Source: Parachlorella kessleri
Taxonomy: Eukaryota > Chlorophyta > Trebouxiophyceae > Chlorellales > Chlorellaceae
Direction of reading: 5' to 3'
DNA: 55,791 bases
Assembly: GCA_001598975.1 (NCBI GenBank)
Contig: BBXU01000763.1
Coordinates: forward strand, 1-55,791
This document shows, piece by piece, positions 1 to 10,222 of this stretch. The position numbers and the translations under genes were made by a program. The notes under the pieces are model-generated. The model made no database searches and was not told the origin of the DNA. It saw only the letters and a program-made list of their open reading frames with translations. Positions within the stretch are counted from its first letter, which is position 1, and each line of letters starts with the position of its first letter.

Positions 1-2685
1 CCCTGCAGGGCTGCCCTGGACAAGTGAAGCAGCCCGCACGGCACTCCCAACGCACGGGGCACACTGGCAATGCCTTCACCTGCCCCGGCACCCACCTTCC
101 GCTGCTGGATTGCTGCCTCCTTTACCGTAGCCCGCTGCTTGTCAGCGGCAGCAAACATGTCATCATCGGCCAACGCCGCAAAAGCCTTGGCTGGTGCACC
201 ATTCCCGGCTGAGGTGGCACCTGCCTGCCTTCCTGTGCCTGCTGCTGCTGGCCTGGCAGAAGGCTCCCCAGCCCTGCCGGACCCGTCTTGACTGGTGGTA
301 GCCCCTGCCCCGTCCCTGCAGCAGGAGGCAGGGGCTGCACGTCAAAAGGCAATCCCAAATGTCTGGTAGGCATAGCAGAGGGTCACCGAGGGCACTCTTG
401 GGAGAGGCAACCATCAAGTAGAGTTCCATGGCAGACTGCATCGTTGCGAAGTTTAGGCCAGTGCTACATAGACAGCAAATAGACACATGTGAGCATGTCA
501 ATGCCGGCTGCATGACACCAACCAGGAAGGTCTCAGCACATACAAACAAATTGCAGGCTCTTCATCTCATATTTGACCCGAAGAAGAAGCACCCCGCACA
601 GTGGCACAGCATCTCCCTAGGACCCAAACCCCCAGGAGGAATGCCCAGCAGCCTGTCACAATTGGAACTGCTAAACCTGGGTTACATGACTTCAGGAAAC
701 CCCCTAGATCCAAGATGCCTGTGCTCAGACACCAACGCATGCTAAGATCCCCAACAGTCTGCTGGTGGCAGCACATGCATGAGACAGCAGCAGTGAAGGA
801 TGTGTACTTCTCGATACATATGCACTTGGGCATCACAGAGCCAGACAGCTGGGCAAGGCCACAGGCAGGTGCATAGGGAAGGGACCGCGGGCAAGAGTAG
901 ATGTCAGATAAGGAATTTGCAGCACCAAGGCAGCTGTGTTTCCATCATGCTGCCCATTGGTGGCCGATGCAACATGCAGCGAGCATGCTCGCACCAAGCA
1001 GCAGCAGCCCATTAGCCCTGTGGATAGTGCAGGGTAAGCTTAACAGTGCTCAGGAGGGCCATTGGATCTGGTCCTTTGCATCTGCTAGCGTAGGTGCTCG
1101 GAGAGGGTGGGTGCAGTACCAGCCGCTGGCGAACTTGCTTGCAGATTTCACCTCACCTACCTGTGCCTAAACAACCAGAAGGTGCACACCAACCGACCTT
1201 CCCTACCTTCCATGTGCAGTTCCCCATGGAGCAATGATGTTGGAACAAATCAACTCGGCAGCCTTTAGAACCACAGTTTGGATTCCTGCTGACGAGCCGT
1301 TGGGTGAGGCCTGAGCTCTTTACACGGGTGCTTTTGCCCCGAGGTCAGCCAACTCAGTCTCAACTTGCTTTGGTCCCCACCACAACAGCACCTTGTATGC
1401 TCGCAACCACCCTGCCCTTGCCACAGGAACCCGAACACCGACACTACATCATCCTTCCCAGACAAGTAAGGGCAGCGTAACAACCTGCTGTGGTTCTGCT
1501 GCTCCTGCTCCACCACGCGCTTCCACCTGGCCACCAGCAGCCTGGCCTGCTCCCTAGTGGCGGGCTCCAAGCTCTCCTCCTTCCTCAGCTTGCCGACCAT
1601 CTTGCCCAGCTCACACGGCGGCTTGAGCGCCTCTGTCGTGACTGGCAGCCTGCTGAGGCAGGTCAAGATCTTGGCTGTGCCCTTGGGCTTGTGGTCGGCA
1701 AGGTACTGCCCCAGCCATGACTGCAGCTGCAGGAGCGCACCCTGGCGCACCACGGCTTGCAGCACCTCAGCGGGCGACCGCTCAAGCACTGTCATGACGG
1801 TGTAGCGGTGGGCCAGCGTGCGCGCCGACCGCAGGAGCTGCAGCAGCATTGGGATGTTCTTGGCTTGCACCACAGCGCCACTGGGCGACATGATGCGCTC
1901 GAGTTCTCGCAAGTACAGGTCGTTGGCTGCAGGGTTGTCTGCGGCTGCTGCTGCCACTGCTGGCGCCGGCCTTGCGCTGGCCGTGCTGCGCTGCTGACCA
2001 GCCGGTGCCTGCTTCTTCATGAGCTCCATCTGTCGCCGCCGTGCCTCTACACAGGCTTTCTTTCGCTGTGGGTTGAGGCAATTCTCGCATTTGCCACACT
2101 TTTCGCTGGCCTTGATTTTGGGGAACAGGTTGCGTCGCTTCACCGTTCTTTCGCTTGCTGCTTTGCTGTCGCCGCTGCTGGTGGGTGATACGGCAGGGCG
2201 CTTGCCTACTGCGACTGGCGCCGGCAGCGGCCGCTTCTGAGCCCAGGACGAACCAGACAACTGGGTCTGCAGCCCTGTGCCAGGCCCCTGCGCTGCCTCC
2301 ACTGCTGCCCTGGCCTCTGTGCCACCTGGCTCCGCGCCCTCTGCTACACTGTCAGCATCAGCATCATCCTGATCGCTGCTAGCTTCCTCACTCTCCAAGG
2401 AGGCGCTGGGCTCGTCTTCATCGCTGCCATCGACCATACCTGCGAATGAGAGCTTCACAGTGCGTCTTACAGGCATGCTACGCAAGGGGTGGCTCACGTT
2501 GTGGTGCCGACGGCAATAGGCGCAGCGAAAGTGGGAGTGCGACAGGTTCCTTGTACAGGCGGGCGGTGATCACCTACGGGGGCTTCAGCAGTGTCCATGG
2601 CGTCAGGCGTAAAAGCATCCACAGCGGCGCTGAGCGGCATGGCAGGGCTTTGTTCAAGTGGTGGGTGACTTTGCTCAGCCTCCAT
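1..2685 (-). CDS. CXXC half-finger / TFIIS N-terminal (LW) domain nuclear protein, 3' end outside window
   Basis: Probable nuclear chromatin or transcription-elongation factor. Proposed exons: 2574-2685 (start MEAEQS), 1485-2439, and a partial exon from 315 to the window edge; the phases agree at both junctions (1, then 2). Residues 40-90 are acidic and serine-rich. Around 152-167 lies CGKCENC followed by a further Cys and an Arg/Lys-rich tail, like one half of a CXXC zinc finger. About 215-350 matches the TFIIS N-terminal helical bundle (motifs LLQLLRSA, LSRLPVTTEAL, VGKLRKEE, LLVARWKRVV), a fold that binds the elongation machinery in TFIIS, Elongin A and IWS1. The last exon is Ala/Gly-rich with no recognised domain. 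The second intron (316-1484) is long for this window and could hide another exon. Domain calls are firm; the exact role is not. A longer open frame starting at 2497 would bypass exon 1, but the spliced start gives a cleaner acidic N-terminus. Confidence 0.72.
316..1484 (-). other. long intron or unresolved gap in the CXXC/TFIIS-N gene
   Basis: This 1.17 kb lies between a donor at 1484 and an acceptor at 316 on the minus strand. Joining the two flanking exons keeps the frame, so it is read as one intron. I see no convincing coding segment in it on either strand, but a short exon cannot be ruled out. Confidence 0.45.
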
Positions 2686-3990
2686 GCGCCGATAGCGTGC
2701 TACGAACTGGTTTCAGTCCCTTCCATGCCAGTCTGTGGGTGCTTGCGTGCAACGGCAGCCACAGCAGCCAACCACGTTTGGGGACTGCTCTAAGCCTCCT
2801 CCGCGGCACAACCAGGCAGACAAAGGCACTTCGAGTTTCAAAACTGCGGCAGGAGCTAGCGTGGCGCTTTCAAGGTCGGTAAACGCCTGCTGGGGACCTT
2901 GATGTTCAGCCAACCTGCGGGCGTGACCGTTCCAATCACTGTATACCCTGAATAGGTGCAAATACACTGGAAGATAAGAGATTGCTGGCTCGGTAACTGT
3001 CGGACGTCACAGGGGCTGCCAGAGGGCAGTAAGTACAACCTGTCCTGCCGGGTTGCCTCGAGAGGTACACGAGCAGCATGATCTCTGTCGTCTTCATCGT
3101 TTCATGTTCTATTTTGTTCACATATTTAACGTTCTACTTTAATCGTTCATGTGTGTCGCTGATCCACGGCACACTTGATCATCCATCAATGTCATCAACA
3201 TCATCAACATCTGCCAGTCACCGTGTAATTAGTAAAACGACTTCTGATCGTGGCTATCTTGTCCTTAGGAATTCCTCTCTCAACCCTGGAAGTTGACTTG
3301 CCAGCCTGTGCTGCCCTGAGCCAGTAGTTCCCCAGCTCTGGTGGGTGGTGCGAAGGCCTGCACAGTGTAGCACTAGCTCTCCGGTGGTCCTGTACTGCCT
3401 TGGAAGGTAGGGAATTGAATTCTGCGTTGCTGACTGAGACAGCCAGAGGTGGCGCTAACGGTGCGGTTGTTCTGTAGCCCGCCCGGGGTCACATCATGTG
3501 GTGGCATCCCAAGCACAAGTGCACCACTCGCTGGAACTGGGACGTACTCAGCTGAAATTTTTCCCTGTTGTATTGGTGGCACCCGCTCTAGGCTAAGAAG
3601 TTCAGGGCTGGTGGGGTGAGCCGTGGCGGGCCACCTTACGCTTAGCCGTCAGGGGTGTCTAGAGGCCGGTCAGTATTATTCTGCATACATCCAGAACAGC
3701 ATGCTGTCCTCATGCCATGGCACAGGGGCCAAATGGCATACTATATCAGTCAACCAGGGTTGAGCTTAGCCCTCTCCATGGCCACGTACAGGAAATCTCT
3801 CGATGCCGCCTGCAGCAGGAGCTCTGACAGGTGGTTGAGTTTGGGAAGCCTTAAGCACTATTTGCAATGCAAGCAGCAGGCAGGTATCTGTATGACACCT
3901 AATGACCGATCATGCTCTGCATGCATTGTTGAAGGGCAGTCGCTGCGCTTGGTGACGTGGGCCAGCTGTTGTCCCTTCTGGCCTGGCCCA

Positions 3991-4251
3991 GATGCCCCAC
4001 CACGCCTCCAGGACTCGAAGGCCCTTGCCTGCCCAAGGGCTGGCGGACCAAGCCGTAGCCCGCCTGGTTCAATTGCTGTCCAAAGCTCGGCAGGCGGGGG
4101 TCAAGGTACGGGAAAGGCAGCTGCGCAAGTTGCTGGAAGGCCTCAGGCTGGGTTTGTGTGGGATGATTGGTGGTCACACTGACCACATGGAACTTGCAGC
4201 AATTGCATGCCCTCGCCAGCACGGGCACCTTATTAACTTCCGGAGATGCCG
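3991..4251 (+). pseudogene. helical-segment fragment of a decayed repeat family
   Basis: A short open stretch encodes a charged amphipathic helix (VARLVQLLSKARQAG, then RERQLRKLLEGLRLG). The same pattern recurs on the opposite strand at 4490-4620 (ARLVQELKKAREAGDKLRE) and 9110-9260 (IVQELYKARQAGDSAKENEL). The conserved core is a KAR/KARE-A-G motif followed by a leucine-rich helix. No start, splice signals or complete gene can be drawn around it, so it is called a relic. The parent protein is not recognised. Confidence 0.4.
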
Positions 4252-4454
4252 CTGAGCCTGCCCGCTCATTCCAGATGAAAACACCTGCCTAACTGCTACT
4301 TGACGATGGCAGCCCTGCCCCACGGTGGCTGCTTGCGCAAGCGGCAGGTAGATATGTGTTCTCTCACCTGGAGTATGCGGGTGTGCTCGGCCGCAACTTG
4401 GTAGGTTAATGATGTCCCCTTGCTGGCATGGGCCTGCAGCTGCTGAGACTCCCA

Positions 4455-4970
4455 CTAATCACTGCCGTGCACCGGTTGTCCCACCACACCTCCTAGCCTA
4501 GACCTATTGAGCAGCCAGAGCAGCTGCTTCTCTCGTAACTTGTCCCCTGCTTCTCGGGCTTTTTTAAGCTCTTGGACGAGGCGGGCTACGTTTGGGTCCG
4601 TTAGCCCTCCGGCAGCAGGGGCACTGCTCTCTTGCCATGGGAGGGGCACGACAGGCAGATGAAGAACAAGAAGTGCCATGAGGAGTTCAAACCAGGTTTT
4701 GTAAGCTGCCAATGCCGCCGGCGGCAGCTGCACAAGGCAGGGTGGTGCCGCAAGGAGGTCCATGCAGTCATTGCGGTACTTAGCAAAGTGTTTCTGCTGG
4801 AAAGACTGGCTGCTCTGCGTTCCCTGCATTTTCCCTGGAGTCTCCTTGCATATGCAGCTGAGCTCGTGGACATCCCTCTCCTTCCACTGTTCGTGCAAAG
4901 ACACATGCAACAACGTCTTCCCAAGAGTCCTACGCCGTTCTTCGCCCACCCAACCACCTGCTGAGAAAGT
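4455..4970 (-). pseudogene. membrane-helix plus coiled segment, relic copy 1
   Basis: A continuous frame of about 164 codons (4949 to 4455) lacks an ATG. It encodes a hydrophobic helix (KTWFELLMALLVLHLPVV) followed by a charged helix (LVQELKKAREAGDKLREKQL). A paralogous copy lies on the same strand at 8917-9763. The two share a nearly identical 28 bp stretch (GAGTTCAAACCAGG read on the plus strand, continuing into TTTTGTAAGCTGCC). Just upstream the homologous frame shifts, which suggests decay. The family may be a membrane-anchored kinase-like protein, because kinase-loop fragments lie nearby, but that link is inference. Confidence 0.45.
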
Positions 4971-5334
4971 TAGGGATACAGAGGTGAGCTATGTGGGACA
5001 TCTCACGCATCTGTGCTGCATCCTGTCGGGGTTTCCTCCGAGGCATGTCAGTGTCAGTCTACATGTTCTCTTCATGCCATGGCACCGGGCACTTGTGGTG
5101 TACCATGCCAGCCAACCTAGTTCAAGCCAAGCCTAGTTTAAGCTTAGCCTGCTCCCTGTTCCCAACCCTTGTCATGCAGAAAATGTCTCAACGGCCGCCG
5201 CATGCAGGTCGGGCTGTGGACGAGACCATGATGTGCAGGTGTATAGCTTTCACACAATGCTCTACAAGGCAAGCAGCAGGTGGGTGTATGTGCTATCACC
5301 AGAGGCAACGGGCAAGCTTTGCATGCATTGTTCG

Positions 5335-5860
5335 TGTCAGCGCTCCTGCTGGGCGTGGACACCCCAGACGATGCTCTTTCCTGGTTTTGTCTGCGTGCCA
5401 CCCAGTACAAATCCTAGGCAGGGGCAAGCTGACCGTGATGCTGCGCATCAGCTGGCCTGGGGATGCGGTGCCAGTAGCTGCCAAGTTCATGGCATCGTGC
5501 GAGGTGATGAGGGTTGAAGTACATGCGGACTCGCGCACACTAGGGTTCACGCGTTTTCCAGAGCTGCGTGCCTATGCCTCCAATGTGGTCGTTGCGTCGA
5601 TGGCAACCTGGCAACTTCCCATCCGAGTTGCTTTCCAGCTCGACTCACACTGCCACCTTCCGACCCCTCTGAAAGTTTTGCTCATGGTGGAGCTGCCCGG
5701 TTACAGTGGAGCCAAAGCAGTGAACAACGAGAGCTTGCACGACTATGATGTTGGCACTCTGGAGCTTCTGCAAGTAAGGCATTTGGAAACTTGGGTCCCA
5801 GCTAATCGCAAAACTCAGGCAGAGGAGGTTGAGATGCTGGCGACTCGAGTTTCAATGACC
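5335..5860 (+). pseudogene. protein-kinase-like fragment, plus-strand arm of an inverted pair
   Basis: Reading through one frameshift near 5410, this segment gives a start like DTPDDALSWFCLRATQY, a glycine-rich-loop-like ILGRGKLTVM, and AVPVAAKFMAS, which resembles the kinase VAIK lysine strand. It continues to LPTPLKVLLMVELPGYSGA. The minus strand at 5800-6299 encodes the same order of motifs, so the two lie tail to tail. No activation loop or HRD/DFG motif is seen. Kinase ancestry is likely; function is unlikely. Confidence 0.5.
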
Positions 5861-6299
5861 TGACCGCAGAGAGCCCTGAATCTGTGCCATCGTCATATTG
5901 ATGCAAGTGTGTGCTGTTCACCATGTCGGCTCCACTGTAACCTGGCAGCTCCTCCACGAGCAAAACATACAGAGGGGTCGGAAGCTGGCAGTCAGGCGCA
6001 AGCTGTAGTAGCGCTTTCTTGAAGGCGACTGCCAGGTCGCCTAAGGGACGACCACAAGGAGGCATAGGCATGCAGCACTGGAAACTGTTTGAGTCCTAGT
6101 GTTCTCCTCATCGCCTTCATGACTCCACAAACTTGGCTGCGAACGGCAACCCATGCGCGGGGCGGGTGATGCGCTGCACTAACCCGGTATTGCCCCTGCC
6201 CAGGATGTCGTACTGGGTGCCACGCGGACGCAGCCAGGAGAGAGTGTTACCTGGGGTGGCGTCGTCTGTGCCGTCCTGTAGCGGCAGCAGTGAGCCCAA
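5800..6299 (-). pseudogene. protein-kinase-like fragment, minus-strand arm of an inverted pair
   Basis: The minus strand encodes LSWLRPRGTQYDILGRGN, then TGLVQRITRPAHGLPFAAKF: a glycine-rich loop (GRGNTGLV) followed by the AAK lysine typical of the N-lobe of protein kinases. A second frame from 6071 gives LPTPLYVLLVEELPGYSGAD and HLHQYDDGT. The segment is homologous to the plus-strand copy at 5335-5860. The intervening frame is broken and no C-lobe is present, so this is a truncated relic unless the missing parts lie in unrecognised exons. Confidence 0.5.
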
Positions 6300-8916
6300 C
6301 AGTGCCGCAACTGGTTATCGTGCAATCTGCCACAATTTTGTGTGCCGCCTCCTGAACAATCACTGGAGCTGCTTTGTGGTGCGCAATTGTTGCATAGGCT
6401 CATGCTTGCACCCTCGCTGACTTGGCCTTTGCCTGCCTGAGCTGCAGTGGTTTGCTTGACTGTGGACCGCTATTTTGTTGACGTGTGAAGGTATGCCCCT
6501 GCCTAGCTAGTTGTGCATCTCTCCTCAAGAGAAACCGACCCAAATAAGTGTGTACGAGGAAACAGCTGTACTGGAGGCTTGCTCCATATTGCCAGTTGTG
6601 GTATGCTTGATCCTGGCACTGACGCCATGCTTGCTTATAGATGCATGTCGTGAGGTAGCGTGACTTGCATAGGGCCGCCAGACAGCAGCATGGACTGCTG
6701 GTTGGATGACATGTTGTTCTGCAGAGATGCTGTCTCACACGTCAAGACCATTGGGGTGCAAGTACATTGGCGGCACCCAGCCGCACCTCACCAAGCCCCT
6801 ATGTCCCATCCTTGCTCACAGGGTTGGGAATGTGGTATTTTGGATGGGCGGGCGCAGCTGTGGGAGAACTGTGCAACAAGCCGCCGGCCTGGGGTGCAGA
6901 GCACAGCACACAGCAGAGCACTGCAGGTGTGCCCCACTGTCTTGCTTTGCTGTCGTGCGGGTTTGCAGGTTCTAGCACGTGTCTGGGCAACAAGTGGGAG
7001 ATCCTGAGAAACTCTCTGGTGCCACACACATGCAGCGCCGGCCAGGCAACAAGCATTTGGAGGTCGAGGCAGTGTCTGAGGGGGTTGCCGTGGTGACAGG
7101 CACTCAAAATAGTTCGACTGTGTTTTGTTAGCAACATGGGGGTGCACATGTCCTCTAAATGCCAGCCTTTCCATTTGCGCGCTGCAGGTGACCTCCTTGC
7201 CTGGTCACTGCATCTTGGTGGTGGGACTTTCTGGGGTCCTGGTGAAGGCCACACTTACCAGTGGACGGTGTGACATTCAGGCGACCAAACAGATAAAGTT
7301 GTGCAAATCGCTGGCGCCGTGCTGGAGCAATGCGGTGGCAAGGTGCCCCCAGCCCAGCATGGAAAGAGGAGGCGTATCACATGTGCTTGGGACTTGGGTT
7401 GATGCTTCATCATTTGCGGTTGAGCGCTATAAAGATGATTTGACGAGTGCAAAACTGTTGCTATTGACATAGGTCTTTCCTGCCACTTCAGTGTGCTAGG
7501 GTCCTGTTTGAGCTGCGGGTCGGAGGTTAAGGCATCGCTTCCTATTCTTGACACTCAGCACACCATCTTACCGGTATGAGCTGCTATTGTGCAACCAGTC
7601 ACAGCACGAGCGGGCGTAACATTAGTACTCTTATTGGGCCATGTGCTGCATGTTATGTATTCCTTACAAGATGTAAAATCAGAATCGATAAACAGTAGGT
7701 TAAGAGCAGAGGAGCTGTTAGCTGAAGCAAGCCTCGATGGGTGGCAGATTTCAAGCCTGGGTGCCCTGGTCAGGAGGTGCCCCAACAGCCGTGATGCAGG
7801 CTGAGCCTAAATATGGCCTGCAACAGCAAGGACCTCACCATGAGAGGACAACAGCAATGACATGTCGCCATAGGCTCCAGCAATCCCTATCTCCAGGGTT
7901 GTTATGACGCACTGCGGGCGGAGTGGACATGCTTGCGTTATAGCACCCAACACACATGCTACTTGACGCTCTTGCAAGAAGTTCATCCAGGCACCCAACA
8001 TATGTACACCACCTGAAATCTGACAGCAATAAAGAAGCCTTCAGAAGTGGACGTCTTTGCTACCGAAGGCCAGACCCTTCCGGCCGGGTGTTTTGCTGAC
8101 AAAGCGCGGTGGGCCCCCAGCCAAGCCCTGCAACCAGATAAGACTTGGTATGCACCTGATAGCATAATGATGATACTGCTTCAAAGATTGAGTGAGTTGA
8201 AGCAATATTCACTACATGGTTGCTGTCCATATTGCGCATTGTAGAAAGATGCTGCGTGTAATGGCTCTGTTGGAAGGCCAACACACCTGCCGGTCTCCCG
8301 ACACGGTGGTATTGGTCACAGCCAGAGGGGTCCGCTGCAAACCAGAGCACTGCAAGTGTTATTGAAAAAACATTTGGGTGTTCGACAAAGTTATTGAGGT
8401 GATGCTGCATCAACCAACTAAAGAACAATTGCACATGTGAGAGGAAGTGGCAGGTGAGAGACGCATGGGCTGGACCCACTGCTTAGCAGACCTGCGTGGT
8501 GCTTGCTGGCATACCGCGCAGCTCGGTGTTTGCAGGGCATGCTAGTAAGGGTGCTCTAGTATCTGTGGTGCATATGCCAGCCAGGTTGTACTGGACCTAG
8601 GTTAGTGGCAATCGATCGCTTACCTCCGGGACCCTGCCCGTCGTGCTGCCAAATGCAGCAGGCCTAGGGTGCTGGAAGCCAAACCCTTGTCTCATATCTT
8701 TCTTCTTGCTCTGCAAACAACCAGCAAATGCGCGTTGAGTGTGGGTAGTTGTGTTACACAGGGGCAAGACTGGCGCACTTCATCACTATGTCTGCCAGCT
8801 TACGTTGAGCTTAGCGCGCTGCATCTCGGCAGCTGCATCGCGGGCACTCTTGGCACTGAGCAACTGCAATAACAAAAGTGAGCTCTCAAGTTGTAGAGGC
8901 CTTGTCACATGATGCT

Positions 8917-9763
8917 TTACATGCAGCAGTGGCTGGGCAGAGCATGGGCGTTTGAATCCATGGCAGCCCACACCCATGTGGCAGCAGGTATGTTTTCACT
9001 CACTAGGAACAAATAGGTACGGTCGCCCGGAAATCCATAAGCGCAGTAGGTTTCCTTTCTGGAAAAGGCCAGCAGCTCCAGCCAGTCCTCGACTGGCTCA
9101 GCCACCACCATGCTGCGCACTAGGGCTGCAAGACTGGATTCGTCTAGCTGTTTAAGCAGCTCATTTTCCTTAGCACTGTCCCCTGCCTGGCGAGCCTTGT
9201 ACAGCTCTTGAACTATGTGGACGGCACCTTCGTGATTCAGGGGCCTCAGGCTGATAGGGGACTGCTGCTCGCTTGCCATGGGACGGAAAGAGGAAGAACG
9301 AGAAGTGCCATGGCGAGTTCAAACCAGGTTTTGTAAGCTGCCGTTGCCGCCAGCGGCAGCTGGACAAGAAAGCGTGCACAATGATCCTGGCACTTTCTTT
9401 GGACAACCATAGAAACCGCAGTGCAGCCCACAACCGTCCAAGCGGGGGAAGACTGGCTACTTTGCATGCAAGCATGCACTTAGAATTTTCATGCAGCTGA
9501 GCCTGTGGAGGTTCCCTCCTTCAAGAAAAAATCCTCCAGCTTCCAGTGTACTTGCGGTGCAAATAAGTGGCACATGCATGTAGCAATGTCTCCGTCCCAA
9601 AAATCTGAGCTGCACCGTTGTATTCAATGTTCCACCAGAGTTGGGTAATTGCCTGGCAAACACAGCCAGCATTACTGCGGCGTTCCTCATGAACACGATA
9701 TTGAAAGCTCCACCTACATGACACCGCTGGCAGCCTCACGCCTACATCTGGATCACAAAACAA
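8917..9763 (-). pseudogene. membrane-helix plus coiled segment, relic copy 2
   Basis: The pieces occur in the same order as in copy 1 at 4455-4970: TETLLHACATYLHRKY near 9600, the hydrophobic YKTWFELAMALLVLPLSV near 9330, and, in a shifted frame, QELYKARQAGDSAKENELL near 9200, then DWLELLAFSRK. Copy 1 has the counterparts KTLLHVSLHEQWK, YKTWFELLMALLVLHL and QELKKAREAGDKLRE. The frame changes between blocks could be introns or decay. No family was recognised. Confidence 0.4.
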
Positions 9764-10127
9764 CCAAAAATCGTGACCTATGCTGACTCACACCAAAGGG
9801 AGGATATAGAACACAGCACACCAGTTCCATGCTTGGCTTAAAGCTGCCCAATGGCACAAGCAAACAGTGCGAACCGAAGGATGGAGCAGAGGGGCTCAGG
9901 ACCCCAGGCATTACATCATGCCTACATTGTGCATCCGTGGGCAGCATGTCAAGGATCTCTCAGCCAGAAACATCATGCACCACCCGATCAACACTTGCCA
10001 CGGCCACGGGGTTGGCTGTGGACAAGTGCAAAATTCCCCTCCCAGTCAGCTCTCATACTGCAACCAGAAAGCACAAACACTTGTAACACGGCCAGGCCTC
10101 ATTCAATGGCCACAGCCCAGCCCGCCC

Positions 10128-10132
10128 TTACA
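10128..10132 (-). terminator. possible polyadenylation signal TGTAA for HDS
   Basis: TGTAA on the minus strand lies about 90 nt beyond the HDS stop codon. TGTAA is the usual poly(A) signal of chlorophyte nuclear genes. A 5-mer can occur by chance, so this rests on position alone. Confidence 0.3.
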
Positions 10133-10222
10133 GCAGCAACAGACGCTGACCGGCGCTTTCACTGCCACTGATGATGCGGGTCTAACAAAAACATGCATGG
10201 ATCAGAGGCGCAAACTAATTGT

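Larger units (their letters stand above)
2686..10222. other. 7.5 kb gene-poor region with decayed repeats
   Basis: No intact gene was found between the CXXC/TFIIS-N start and the HDS stop. The region holds at least five fragments of one or two related families (listed separately) in both orientations, with frameshifts and stops. It also holds a degenerate direct repeat: roughly 3705-3960 resembles 5070-5350, sharing for example CATGCCATGG at 3711 and 5073, AAGCAGCAGG at 3871 and 5271, and TGCATGCATTG at 3918 and 5320. I recognised nothing in 6421-8916 or 9764-10222 beyond short chance frames. No transposase, reverse transcriptase or clear terminal repeats were seen. Confidence 0.55.

Noticed and set aside
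4991..5863. A 290-codon plus-strand open frame
   Set aside because: No homology along its whole length; its second half is one arm of the kinase-like relic pair and its end runs into antisense of the other arm.
2686..10222. Search for transposons or a retroelement behind the repeated fragments
   Set aside because: No transposase or reverse-transcriptase motifs, terminal inverted repeats or target-site duplications could be seen by eye.
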